64,000 nucleotides of DNA from Nocardia cyriacigeorgica (GTDB taxonomy: Bacteria; Actinomycetota; Actinomycetes; Mycobacteriales; Mycobacteriaceae). The stretch spans positions 130,061 to 194,060 of the forward strand of contig NZ_JAAGVC010000001.1 in assembly GCF_010858045.1 (NCBI RefSeq). The letters are read 5' to 3'. The position numbers were made by a program, and so were the translations under genes. Shown here piece after piece: positions 26,007 to 33,746 of this stretch; positions within the stretch are counted from its first letter, which is position 1; each line of letters opens with the position of its first letter. The notes beneath the pieces are model-generated. The model searched no databases. It was not told the origin of the DNA and worked only from the letters and a program-made list of their open reading frames with translations.

Positions 26007-26255
26007 GTGCGGATACGGGTCGATCTGGATCTGTGCCAGGGGCATGCGGTCTGCCAGGACGAGGCCCCCGACATCTTCACGGTGCCCAAACGCGGGCAGG
26101 TCGTCGTCGAGAACGAGAACCCCGATGACGCCGCCCGCCCGGACATCGAACGGGCAGTGCGGTACTGCCCGACCCAGGCGTTGTCGATCGTCGACGACGC
26201 CGCCACCGATTCCGCGTCGAGCGGGACCGGCGAATCTCAGGAAGGTAGACGGTGA
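26007..26255 (+). CDS. P450-type ferredoxin with CxxHxxC cluster motif
   Basis: A small ferredoxin of 82 residues. Cluster ligands are C10, C16 and C54 with His13 in the position normally held by the second Cys (LCQGHAVCQ ... YCPTQAL). This is the pattern of mycobacterial Rv0763c, the electron donor adjacent to cyp51, and suggests a [3Fe-4S] or His-modified cluster. The Ser/Gly/Glu-rich C-terminal tail is extra. GTG start with GGAAGGGGAG upstream; the gene follows the SDR by 2 bases and its stop overlaps the next start (TGATG). Probably supplies electrons to the P450s here and perhaps to CYP51. Confidence 0.9.
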   Translation: MRIRVDLDLCQGHAVCQDEAPDIFTVPKRGQVVVENENPDDAARPDIERAVRYCPTQALSIVDDAATDSASSGTGESQEGRR

Positions 26256-26806
26256 TGGCAGGTTTCGATCGCGCGGAACTCGACGAGATGGTGCGGCGCT
26301 GGGTGGAGGCGAACCGCAGCTGTGAGGACAAGCGTGACTGGGCGCCGCTGGCCGAGATGTACACCGAGGACGCCACCTACGGCTGGAACTACGGCCCGAC
26401 CCAGGAATTCATGGCGGTCGGTCGCGACGAGATCCGGGATCTGGCGCTGGTGCAGGAAATGCAGGGTCTGGAGGGGTGGACCTACCCGTATCAGGAATTC
26501 GTCATCGATGAGCGGTCGGGCAATGTCATCGGGCTGTGGAAGCAGCTCGCCGATGTCACCAGGGCCGACGGCAGCCACTACAGTCCGCACGGTATCGGCG
26601 GCAGCTGGTTCCGCTACGGTGGCAATTTCCAGTGGTCGTGGCAGCGCGATTTCTTCGACTTCGGCAATGTGTCGGCGCTGTTCATGGAGATGATCCAGCA
26701 GAACGCGCTGACCGAAGGCATGCAGAAGCGGATCCAGCGTTCGGTATCGGGTGAGCCGCTGCCCGGCTGGTACCGCATCGGTGAATCCCCGGTTCCGCTG
26801 TGGTGA
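26255..26806 (+). CDS. NTF2-like / SnoaL-like protein (Rv0762c-like)
   Basis: A protein of 183 residues with the cone-shaped NTF2-like pattern: an N-terminal helix (AELDEMVRRWVEANRSCEDKRDW), then LAEMYTEDATYGWNYGP and strand-rich segments such as VIGLWKQLADVTRADGSHY. Members include steroid isomerases, dehydratases and polyketide cyclases. I see no certain catalytic pair. Mycobacterial Rv0762c beside the ferredoxin gene has a similar size and is the likely counterpart. ATG 26255 has GGAAGG about 9 bases upstream; GTG 26252 is an alternative. Trp/Tyr-rich, consistent with a hydrophobic pocket for a ring compound. Confidence 0.7.
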   Translation: MAGFDRAELDEMVRRWVEANRSCEDKRDWAPLAEMYTEDATYGWNYGPTQEFMAVGRDEIRDLALVQEMQGLEGWTYPYQEFVIDERSGNVIGLWKQLADVTRADGSHYSPHGIGGSWFRYGGNFQWSWQRDFFDFGNVSALFMEMIQQNALTEGMQKRIQRSVSGEPLPGWYRIGESPVPLW

Positions 26807-26810
26807 TGGC

Positions 26811-28061
26811 ATGTCCGAACCGATGAGCAATTACGCGGATCTCTCGCGGGCCACGCTCGCGACGCTGCTGCCGGAACTGCTGTTGAGCGGGCATCTGATC
26901 GATCGCTCCGGAATGGCGCACACCATCGGCGCTTTCGGGCGCGAGGGCATGACCGAGGTGGCCATCACCGAATGGCAGCTGGCCAGCCCGGTCTACACCC
27001 GCCGCATGCAGCGAGCCCTCGGTTTCACCGGGGACACGGTGGAGACCATCTTCAAGGGGCTCCAATTCGATATCGGCGCCCCACCACAATTCATGGATTT
27101 CCGGTACCGGTTACACGACGAGCGGCACGGCGAATTCTGGCTCGACCATTGCGGAGCGCTGGCCGATGTCGAGCCGCTCGGTACCGATTTCGTCATCGCC
27201 ATGTGCCATGACATCGAAGATCCCACCTTCGACGCCACGGCCCTGGCGACCAATCCGCACGCTCAGGTGCGGCCGGTGCATCGCCCGCCGCGCGAGCCGG
27301 CCGACCGGAAGCCGGTGTGCGCGTGGACGGTTACCATCGATCCGGCCCATATCCCGCCGCCGGTTCCGGAGGGCGCGGAGCTGGTCGCGGGATCAGCGGC
27401 GGCGCACACCAGGCTGACGGCCATCGATCCCGGCGAGGAAGGACGCGGCGACTATGCGGGGCCGCTGCTCAGCGATATCCGCTTCGCCGATTTCTCCCGT
27501 TCGGCGCTGATCCGGCTGGCCGATGAGGTGTGCCTGCAACATCATCTGCTCACCCTCGCCTTCGCGATCGCGGTGCGCAGGCGCACGGATCCGGAATCCG
27601 CGCTCGATATCCTGCGCAAACAATTCGCGGGTATTGCCGGTTTGACCTCGGAACGGTTGCGCACGGCGCTCGGGCTCGGCACCGATGTGCCCGCGCTGAT
27701 CGAGGTGTTGCGCCACCATCCCGCCGTCAACCCGTTGCCCTACACCGGCATCCGGGTGGAAGCGGAGGGTGACACGGTGCTGCTGCGTTTCCCCCGGCAC
27801 AGCGATGCCGTCGCCGACGGCGCGTGGCCGGCGCTGATCGCTCCAGAGCACACCAAGGCGCTCGATGCCATGGTGCGCGGGGTCAATTCGTGCTTCCACG
27901 TCAGTGCGACCGCCATGGCCGAGGACGAATGGACGGCCAGGATCGCGCTGGGCGACGAGCCCGCCAGGGAGGCCATCGAAGTCGCGATCGCCAAGGTCAG
28001 CACCGGTGCCGGTTTCACCTTCGCCGACCGCGGCATCCCGCTGCCCCTCACGGTCGTGTGA
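26811..28061 (+). CDS. Conserved protein of unknown function in the steroid P450 operon
   Basis: I do not recognise a characterised family in this 416-residue protein. It is soluble, with no signal or membrane segment. Notable blocks are FRYRLHDERHGEFWLDHCGALADVEP near residues 95-120 and VIAMCHDIEDPTFDATALATNPHAQVRPVHRPPR near 128-162. These are rich in His, Cys, Asp and Glu and could bind a metal. The C-terminal half is mostly helical. It starts 4 bases after the NTF2-like stop and lies 21 bases before the CYP125-like gene, so it belongs to the operon. A catalytic role in steroid or terpenoid breakdown is only inference from position. Confidence 0.6.
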   Translation: MSEPMSNYADLSRATLATLLPELLLSGHLIDRSGMAHTIGAFGREGMTEVAITEWQLASPVYTRRMQRALGFTGDTVETIFKGLQFDIGAPPQFMDFRYRLHDERHGEFWLDHCGALADVEPLGTDFVIAMCHDIEDPTFDATALATNPHAQVRPVHRPPREPADRKPVCAWTVTIDPAHIPPPVPEGAELVAGSAAAHTRLTAIDPGEEGRGDYAGPLLSDIRFADFSRSALIRLADEVCLQHHLLTLAFAIAVRRRTDPESALDILRKQFAGIAGLTSERLRTALGLGTDVPALIEVLRHHPAVNPLPYTGIRVEAEGDTVLLRFPRHSDAVADGAWPALIAPEHTKALDAMVRGVNSCFHVSATAMAEDEWTARIALGDEPAREAIEVAIAKVSTGAGFTFADRGIPLPLTVV

Positions 28062-28082
28062 CCGATTCCGAAAGGACACCCC

Positions 28083-29306
28083 ATGACATCGACCTTGCCC
28101 ACGGGATTCGATTTCACCGACCCGGCCCTGTGGGCCGAACGCAGCCCCGTCGAGGAATTCGCGCAGTTGCGCCGGACCGCGCCGGTCTGGTGGAACGCCC
28201 AAACCGATGAGAGCTCCGGCGGTTTCCGCGACGGCGGCTTCTGGGTGGTCAGCAAGCTGGCCGATATCAAGGAGATCTCGCGTCATCCGGAGCTGTACTC
28301 CTCGCAGGAAAAGGGCGCGATCATCCGGTTGCCGGGTGACATCACGCCCGAGCAGATGGAGGTGACCGGCGCACTGCTGGTCAATATGGACCCGCCGAAG
28401 CACTCCAAGATCCGCCGGATCATCTCCAAGGGTTTCACCCCGCGGGCGGTGGAGGGTCTACGCGCGGCGCTCACCGAACGGGCCGCGAAGATCGTGCACG
28501 AGGCCAAGAAGACCGGCGGCGGGGATTTCGTCACCCAGGTCGCGTGCGAGTTGCCGTTGCAGGCCATCGCCGAACTGCTGGGCGTTCCGCAAGAGGATCG
28601 GCGCAAGCTGTTCGACTGGTCGAATCAGATGCTCAACTACGACGACCCCGAATACGGCGATTCCACCATGGCCTCGGCCGAAATCCTCGGCTACGCCTGG
28701 AATATGGCCGAGCAGCGCCGGGCCACCCCGGTCGACGATATCGTCACCCAACTGATCAACGCCGATCTCGACGGCGAAGGGCTCGGCTCCGACGAATTCG
28801 GGTTCTTCGTCATCCTGCTCGCCGTCGCCGGCAATGAGACCACCCGCAACGCGATCACCCACGGCATGAAGGCATTCGTGGACCATCCCGAACAGTGGGA
28901 GCTCTACCGCGAGCAACGCCCGCGCACCGCACCGGATGAAATCGTGCGCTGGGCCACCCCGGTGACCGCCTTCCAGCGCACCGCCACCGAGGACCTCACC
29001 CTGGGCGGACAGCACATCGCCAAAGGTCAGCGCCTCGGCCTGTTCTACAGCTCGGCCAATTTCGATGAAGACGGCTTCACCGACCCGTTCACCTTCGATA
29101 TCCTGCGCGACCCGAATCCGCACGTCGGTTTCGGCGGCACCGGCGCGCACTACTGCGTCGGGGCCAACCTGGCCAAGCTGGAAATCGACCTCATGTTCAA
29201 CGCCATTGCCGACGCGATGCCCGAGATCACCCCGGTGGCCGATCCGGTACGGTTGCGCTCGGGGTGGATCAACGGAATCAAGAATTGGCAGGTGCGATAC
29301 GAGTGA
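28083..29306 (+). CDS. Cytochrome P450, CYP125-like (steroid C26/C27 hydroxylase group)
   Basis: A P450 of 407 residues that closely follows remembered CYP125 sequence: N-terminus GFDFTDPALWAERSP, ISKGFTPRAVEGL, CELPLQAIAELLGVPQEDR, I-helix AGNETTRN near residue 250, DEIVRWATPVTAFQRTA, haem loop FGGTGAHYCVGANLAK near 350, and C-terminus LRSGWINGIKNWQV. CYP125 oxidises the terminal methyl of cholestenone during side-chain degradation. Here it lies in the CYP123/ferredoxin operon and not beside classical cholesterol genes, so it may be a paralogue with a different terpenoid or steroid substrate. AAAGG lies upstream of the ATG; the stop overlaps the next gene. Confidence 0.85.
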   Translation: MTSTLPTGFDFTDPALWAERSPVEEFAQLRRTAPVWWNAQTDESSGGFRDGGFWVVSKLADIKEISRHPELYSSQEKGAIIRLPGDITPEQMEVTGALLVNMDPPKHSKIRRIISKGFTPRAVEGLRAALTERAAKIVHEAKKTGGGDFVTQVACELPLQAIAELLGVPQEDRRKLFDWSNQMLNYDDPEYGDSTMASAEILGYAWNMAEQRRATPVDDIVTQLINADLDGEGLGSDEFGFFVILLAVAGNETTRNAITHGMKAFVDHPEQWELYREQRPRTAPDEIVRWATPVTAFQRTATEDLTLGGQHIAKGQRLGLFYSSANFDEDGFTDPFTFDILRDPNPHVGFGGTGAHYCVGANLAKLEIDLMFNAIADAMPEITPVADPVRLRSGWINGIKNWQVRYE

Positions 29307-29788
29307 ACGTTCGAGACATTCCGGTGCGCACGCTGTCCGGTGAGCAGTCCACGCTCGCCGGACTCGTCGGTGACCGGGTCGTGCTGCTGGTGAACGTGGC
29401 CTCCAAATGCGGGCTGACCCCGCAGTATTCGGGCCTGGTCGAACTCCAGAAGAGCTACGGCGACCGCGGATTCAGCGTGGTCGGCGTGCCGTGCAATCAG
29501 TTCATGGGCCAGGAGCCGGGCACCGCGGAGGAAATCCAGCAGTTCTGCTCGATGACCTACGGCGTGGATTTCCCGCTGCTGGAGAAGACCGACGTCAACG
29601 GTGAGGGCAGGCACCCGCTGTACCAGGGGCTGGTGGAGACGGCCGACGCCGAGGGCGCGGCAGGCGATATCCAGTGGAACTTCGAGAAGTTCCTGATCGC
29701 CCGCGACGGCACGGTGGCCGGCCGGTTCCGTCCGCGCACCACTCCCGACGACGCCGCGCTGGTCGCCGCGGTCGAAGCGCTGCTCTGA
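29303..29788 (+). CDS. Glutathione peroxidase family thiol peroxidase
   Basis: A protein of 161 residues of the GPx fold. Peroxidatic C36 lies in NVASKCGLTPQY, Gln66 in GVPCNQFMGQEPG, and the Trp-Asn pair in WNFEKF; this completes the family tetrad. A further Cys (C84 region, QQFCSMTYG) is in the place of the resolving Cys of thioredoxin-dependent GPx, so reduction by thioredoxin is more likely than by glutathione. GTG start overlaps the CYP125-like stop (GTGA), tying peroxide detoxification to P450 turnover. Followed by a strong terminator. Confidence 0.9.
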   Translation: MNVRDIPVRTLSGEQSTLAGLVGDRVVLLVNVASKCGLTPQYSGLVELQKSYGDRGFSVVGVPCNQFMGQEPGTAEEIQQFCSMTYGVDFPLLEKTDVNGEGRHPLYQGLVETADAEGAAGDIQWNFEKFLIARDGTVAGRFRPRTTPDDAALVAAVEALL

Positions 29789-29829
29789 CCTAGCACCCGC
29801 ACGGACGCACCACGCTGCTCTGAAGCGGC

Positions 29830-29875
29830 AATGAACAATGGGGCCCGCTCGGCTGAGCGGGCCCCATTGTTCATT
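29830..29875. terminator. Strong bidirectional terminator between the GPx gene and cyp51
   Basis: A perfect 21-bp stem around a 4-base loop (GGCT, 29851-29854). The arms run AATGAACAATGGGGCCCGCT... and its exact complement, ending with T-rich sequence on both sides (TTTG on plus; ATTGC after the mirrored arm). It separates two convergent genes and would serve both. Confidence 0.92.
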
Positions 29876-29878
29876 TGT

Positions 29879-31231
29879 TCATTTCTGTCGTCTGCGATAG
29901 CGCACCGTGCAGGGCTTCGCCAGCTGCACCACCATCTTGCTGTGGTCGTTGCGGTATTGCTCCGAGGGCAAGGTCATCTCGAATTCCCAATCCCGCAGCA
30001 GGATCGAGAAGATCGCCTTCAACTGCATCAAGGCGAAGGGCGCGCCGACGCAGCGGTGCCTGCCCGCGCCGAACGGAATCCAGGTCCACCGGTTGAGGAT
30101 GTCTTCCTGGTTCGGATCGATATAGCGGCCGGGATCGAAGGTATCCGGGTGCGGGAAATCCTCGGCGATCCGGTTCGAGATCGCCGGGCTCGCCGCGACC
30201 ATATCGCCGGGCTCGATCCGGCTACCGCACACCTCGAATTCATCGCGCGCCACCCGCATCAGGATGATCAGCGGCGGATGCAGCCGCAGCGTCTCTTTCA
30301 GGACCGCCTCGAGCTGCGGGATCTGCCGTAGCGCACCGAAACTGATATCGGAGCCGTCGCTGTAGAGCTCATCGAGTTCGGTGACCACTTTCCGCAATTG
30401 CTCCGGGTGCCGTAGCAATTCGATGACGCTCCACGCCGCGGTACCCGAGGTGGTGTGGTGCCCGGCGAACATCATCGAGATGAAGATGCCGGTGATCTCG
30501 CTGGCGCTGAATCGTGGCTTGCCGTCCTCGCCGGGCACCGAGACCAGCACGTCGAGCATGTCGCGATCGCCGGCATCGGCGGGCGGATTCGCCGCGCGGG
30601 TGTCCATGATCTCCTGCACCAGCGCCACCAGTTCCCGGCGCGCGGCATCGCGGCGGCGGAAACTCTCGATCGGTGCGTACGGATCCACATAGGCCAGTGC
30701 GTCGGTACCGCGTTCGAGATCGTGATACAGCTGCGCGAACCGGCCGTCGAGCTGATTGCGGAATTTCACCCCGATCAGGCAGGCCGAGGAGGTGTAGATG
30801 GTCAGTTCGGCGAAGAAATCGAGCAGGTCGATTTCTCCCGAATCACCCCAGTTCGCCACCATCCGATCCACCTCGGCGGCGATCGTCGCGGCGTGCCCGC
30901 GCATCTGATCGCCGCGCAGGGCCTGGTTGTGCAGCATTTCCTTGCGACGCTCGGGGCTGGCGTCGAACACCACACCCGCACCGAAGATCGGTTTCATGAA
31001 CGGATACGCCGCACCCTGATCCAGATCCTCATCGCCCGCGCGGAAGAAGAACTCGTTGGCCTCGGCCCCGGTCAGCAGGATGACCCGTTTTCCGGCGAGT
31101 TCGAACGCGCCGACGTCGCCGCATTCCTCCCGGACACGGCGCATCAGCGCGATCGGGTCGACCCGGAACTCGTCGAGATGGCCGTATTCGGAGTCGCCGC
31201 CGGAAACTCGTTGCGGCTGCACCAGAGTCAT
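29879..31231 (-). CDS. cyp51: Sterol 14-alpha-demethylase, cytochrome P450 CYP51
   Basis: A protein of 450 residues that reads almost like mycobacterial CYP51 (451): GHLDEFRVDPIALMRRVREECGD at the N-terminus, FGAGVVFDASPERRKEMLHN, YTSSACLIGVKFRNQLDGRF, I-helix MMFAGHHTTSG, KETLRLHPPLIILMRVA, haem loop FGAGRHRCVGAPFALMQ. CYP51 removes the 14-methyl group of sterols; its role in bacteria lacking sterol synthesis is open. ATG 31231 has GGGAGG 7 bases upstream. The gene is separate from the ferredoxin and SDR that flank it in mycobacteria. A shared TetR-type operator lies about 20-56 bases upstream of its start. Confidence 0.95.
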   Translation of the reverse strand: MTLVQPQRVSGGDSEYGHLDEFRVDPIALMRRVREECGDVGAFELAGKRVILLTGAEANEFFFRAGDEDLDQGAAYPFMKPIFGAGVVFDASPERRKEMLHNQALRGDQMRGHAATIAAEVDRMVANWGDSGEIDLLDFFAELTIYTSSACLIGVKFRNQLDGRFAQLYHDLERGTDALAYVDPYAPIESFRRRDAARRELVALVQEIMDTRAANPPADAGDRDMLDVLVSVPGEDGKPRFSASEITGIFISMMFAGHHTTSGTAAWSVIELLRHPEQLRKVVTELDELYSDGSDISFGALRQIPQLEAVLKETLRLHPPLIILMRVARDEFEVCGSRIEPGDMVAASPAISNRIAEDFPHPDTFDPGRYIDPNQEDILNRWTWIPFGAGRHRCVGAPFALMQLKAIFSILLRDWEFEMTLPSEQYRNDHSKMVVQLAKPCTVRYRRRQK

Positions 31232-31250
31232 CGAAAACCTCCCGGTGATC

Positions 31251-31287
31251 ACTGTCCAGACATATGATGGACACGTGTCTGGACAGT
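31251..31287. promoter_or_regulatory. Shared operator copy 3, cyp51 / mce divergent region
   Basis: ACTGTCCAGACA (31251-31262) and TGTCTGGACAGT (31276-31287) are perfect 12-bp inverted arms with a 13-base spacer. The right arm belongs to TGGACACGTGTCTGGACAGT (31268-31287), the same element found at 18461 and 23850. Its core GACACGTGTC is a perfect palindrome. It lies between the cyp51 start and the divergent Mce gene. Confidence 0.7.
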
Positions 31288-31381
31288 ACTACGACACGAC
31301 TGGGCCCGGCAAGCGATCCTCGATCGCGCCCGGTCCGCAAGGCGGCAGTGCCGTACCGGTTCGTCGGTAAGCAGGTGAGCG

Positions 31382-32605
31382 GTGGATTCGAGACAACACA
31401 CCGGGACCGAACGTTTCGTGCTGCTCCGGGTGACGTGGCAGCTACTGCGCTGGAAAATCGCCGCGACCGCAATGGTTTTCGGGCTCGCCGGAGTGCTGGT
31501 TCTCACCTGGTCGATGTACGCGGGCGGCTTCGCGACGACGGCGACCGTCACCGTCGAGGCACCGCGCAGCGGGCTGGTGCTCGACCCGGACGCCAAGGTG
31601 CGGTTTCGCGGCGCGCAGATCGGCCGGGTCGCCGGCATCGAGCACGCGGGGGACCGAGTGCGGTTGCGGCTCGAACTGGAGCCGGATCTGCTGGGGCTGG
31701 TACCTGCCGATGCGAGCGTCGATATCCGCTCCACCACGGTGTTCGGCGCGAAGTACGTCAACTTCGTGGCGCCCGCGCGCGCGTCGACGGCGTCGCTGCG
31801 CCCGGGGGCGGTGGTGCGGGCCGAGGACGTGACCGTGGAATTCAATACTGTCTTCCAGCGACTCACCGACGTGCTCGACCAGATCGATCCCGCCCAGCTC
31901 AACGCCACCCTCACCGCCATCGGCACCGCGCTGCACGGACGCGGCGCGACCATGGGCGATCTGCTCGCCGACGCCGACCGCTATCTGCGCGAGATCAACC
32001 CGCACCTGCCCGCGCTGCGCCGCGATGTGGCGGGCGGGGCCCGGGTCACCGAGACCTACGCCGATACGACGCCCGACCTGCTGCGCACCCTTGGCAATGC
32101 CACCGTCACCAGCGCCACCGTCGGCGCGCACACCGCCGAGCTGGACACTCTGCTACTCGATCTCATCGGCCTCGCCGACACCACCGGCGCGGTGCTCGGG
32201 GAGAGCGAACAGCCGCTGGTGTCCGGGCTGGAACTGCTGCTGCCGACCGCGCAGTTGCTGCACGAATACAAGCCGGTGCTCAATTGTGTGGTGCGCGGCT
32301 TGGCCAAGGCCATGCCACTGGCCGAGGCCATGATCGGCGGCATCAAGCCGGGCGCGATCTTCAACGCGAGTTTCATGTACGGCGCGGAGGCGTACAAATA
32401 TCCGGAGGACGCACCGAAGGTCAATGCGACCGGCGGGCCACGCTGCGACGGCATTCTCGATCGAGTGCCCGGCTCGCATGCGCCCTATGTGGTCACCGAT
32501 ACCGCCGAATCCGATCCGTACGCACCGTCGACGACCTTGCACTCGAACGGTCCGTCGGTGTTCCAGGTGCTGTTCGCCGGGCTGCCGGGCATGGCATCTC
32601 GGTGA
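31382..32605 (+). CDS. Orphan Mce (mammalian cell entry) family protein
   Basis: A protein of 407 residues. A single transmembrane anchor lies near residues 27-48 (ATAMVFGLAGVLVLTWSMYA), followed by the MlaD/Mce domain (about 52-135, with VKFRGAQIGRV-like strand VRFRGAQIGRVAGIE). A long helical region follows, including the Mce tail with two cysteines (LNCVVRGLAK, GPRCDGIL). Mce proteins form cell-envelope channels for lipid or sterol uptake, normally in six-gene operons with YrbE permeases. Here the gene stands alone, divergent from cyp51. GTG 31382 is used; the N-terminus is uncertain. A lipid/sterol import role is plausible but inferred. Confidence 0.82.
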   Translation: MDSRQHTGTERFVLLRVTWQLLRWKIAATAMVFGLAGVLVLTWSMYAGGFATTATVTVEAPRSGLVLDPDAKVRFRGAQIGRVAGIEHAGDRVRLRLELEPDLLGLVPADASVDIRSTTVFGAKYVNFVAPARASTASLRPGAVVRAEDVTVEFNTVFQRLTDVLDQIDPAQLNATLTAIGTALHGRGATMGDLLADADRYLREINPHLPALRRDVAGGARVTETYADTTPDLLRTLGNATVTSATVGAHTAELDTLLLDLIGLADTTGAVLGESEQPLVSGLELLLPTAQLLHEYKPVLNCVVRGLAKAMPLAEAMIGGIKPGAIFNASFMYGAEAYKYPEDAPKVNATGGPRCDGILDRVPGSHAPYVVTDTAESDPYAPSTTLHSNGPSVFQVLFAGLPGMASR

Positions 32606-32646
32606 GGACCGCCCCGGCGCGGTCGCCGCGAGCCGCCGCCGCGCGG

Positions 32647-33576
32647 TCAGGATGTGCGGATCACCCAGTCGAACGCTCGCGCCTCCGAACGTGCGCCCTG
32701 TGTGGTGCGCGAACGATTCGGCTCGCCGAGTTCGCCGAGGATGCCGTCGGTGAGCCCGACCAGCTCGGCCAGCACGGCGGGCGTGAACCAGTCCGGGCGG
32801 GTGGCGAAGAGCAGGTCCTCGGTGGCGGTATTGCCGCTGGCACCAGGGGCGAACGGGCAGCCGCCGAGCCCGCCGAGCGAGCCGTCCACCATGGCGGCGC
32901 CCGCACCGATCGCGGCCAGAGAGTTCGCCACGCCCATGCCCCAGGTGTCGTGGCCGTGGAAGACGATGCGCCGCTGCGGTGTCCGCTCGCGCACCGCGCT
33001 CACCAGGGCCGAGACCTCGGCGGGATAGGCCTGTCCGAGCGTGTCGGCGAGCACGATGTCATCGGCACCCTCGGTGCGCGGATCGGATGCGATGGCCAGC
33101 ACCCGCGCCGGATCGACCCGGCCGTCGAACGGACAGGTGAACGCGGTGGCCAGGCACAACTGAATCGAGCCGCCCGCTTCCCGGGCGATGCGCACGGCGT
33201 CGGGCATGGCGGCGACGCTGGCCTCGGTATCGCGACCGATATTGGCGCGGTTGTGCGCGTCCGACACCGAGAAGCAGTACTGGAAATTGCGCACGCCCGC
33301 CGCGGCGGCCTTCTCCACGTGGCGCGGCGTCGCTACCCACAGCCAGCAGTGCTCGAGTTCCTCGGGCGTCAGAGCCGCGACCAGTTCCATGCTGTTGGCC
33401 ATCGGCGGCACCAGATCCGGGCGCGCCAGCGAACCGATCTCCAGCGCGGGCACGCCGAGCGCGAGCAGCCTGCGCACGATCTCGACCTTGTGCTCCACCG
33501 GCAACGGCTTACCGGTCAATTGCAGACCATCGCGCAGGGTGACATCGCGCAGCAGCGGAGCGGCGGTCACAGCCAT
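32647..33576 (-). CDS. HMG-CoA lyase family protein
   Basis: A DRE-TIM metallolyase of 309 residues. The N-terminal metal/base motif reads RDVTLRDGLQLTGK; later come the His pair in HGHDTWGMG and the Cys loop GGLGGCPFAPGASGN, as in 3-hydroxy-3-methylglutaryl-CoA lyases. It would cleave a 3-hydroxy-3-methylacyl-CoA such as HMG-CoA, or a citramalyl-type CoA. ATG 33576 overlaps the preceding 59-residue ORF by 10 bases, and a CoA-transferase gene sits just before that. The three likely form a unit that activates an acid to its CoA ester and splits it. Confidence 0.85.
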   Translation of the reverse strand: MAVTAAPLLRDVTLRDGLQLTGKPLPVEHKVEIVRRLLALGVPALEIGSLARPDLVPPMANSMELVAALTPEELEHCWLWVATPRHVEKAAAAGVRNFQYCFSVSDAHNRANIGRDTEASVAAMPDAVRIAREAGGSIQLCLATAFTCPFDGRVDPARVLAIASDPRTEGADDIVLADTLGQAYPAEVSALVSAVRERTPQRRIVFHGHDTWGMGVANSLAAIGAGAAMVDGSLGGLGGCPFAPGASGNTATEDLLFATRPDWFTPAVLAELVGLTDGILGELGEPNRSRTTQGARSEARAFDWVIRTS

Positions 33577-33746
33577 CGCGGGGCCCGCTTGTCCTGGGCT
33601 TGCGGCGGAACGCACATCACACCGCCGCACGGTTTCTCGTTCATGCCCGCCGGATTGGGGTGCACGGTCGGGCGGCGATGTTCGGGGGCCTTCAGCTCCC
33701 AGCGGCCGCGGGCCGGTGGACGGCGCGGGGTACGGCGGCGCCTCAC
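33567..33746 (-). CDS. Small protein (59 residues) between CoA-transferase and lyase genes
   Basis: GTG 33746 overlaps the CoA-transferase stop (GTGA, 4 bases) and the ORF ends 10 bases inside the lyase gene, so both junctions are coupled. The peptide has a very basic N-terminus (MRRRRTPRRPPARGRW), then ELKAPEHRRPTVHPNPAGMNEKPCGGVMCVPPQ, with two cysteines in CGGVMC. It is not in the frame of either neighbour. I recognise no family; the Cys/His content would allow metal binding. The tight overlaps on both sides are the evidence that it is real. Confidence 0.6.
   Translation of the reverse strand: MRRRRTPRRPPARGRWELKAPEHRRPTVHPNPAGMNEKPCGGVMCVPPQAQDKRAPRWL

Noticed and set aside
31251..31267. 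A KstR box upstream of cyp51
   Set aside because: The sequence there fits the TGTCTGGACA motif and lacks AACnnGTT.
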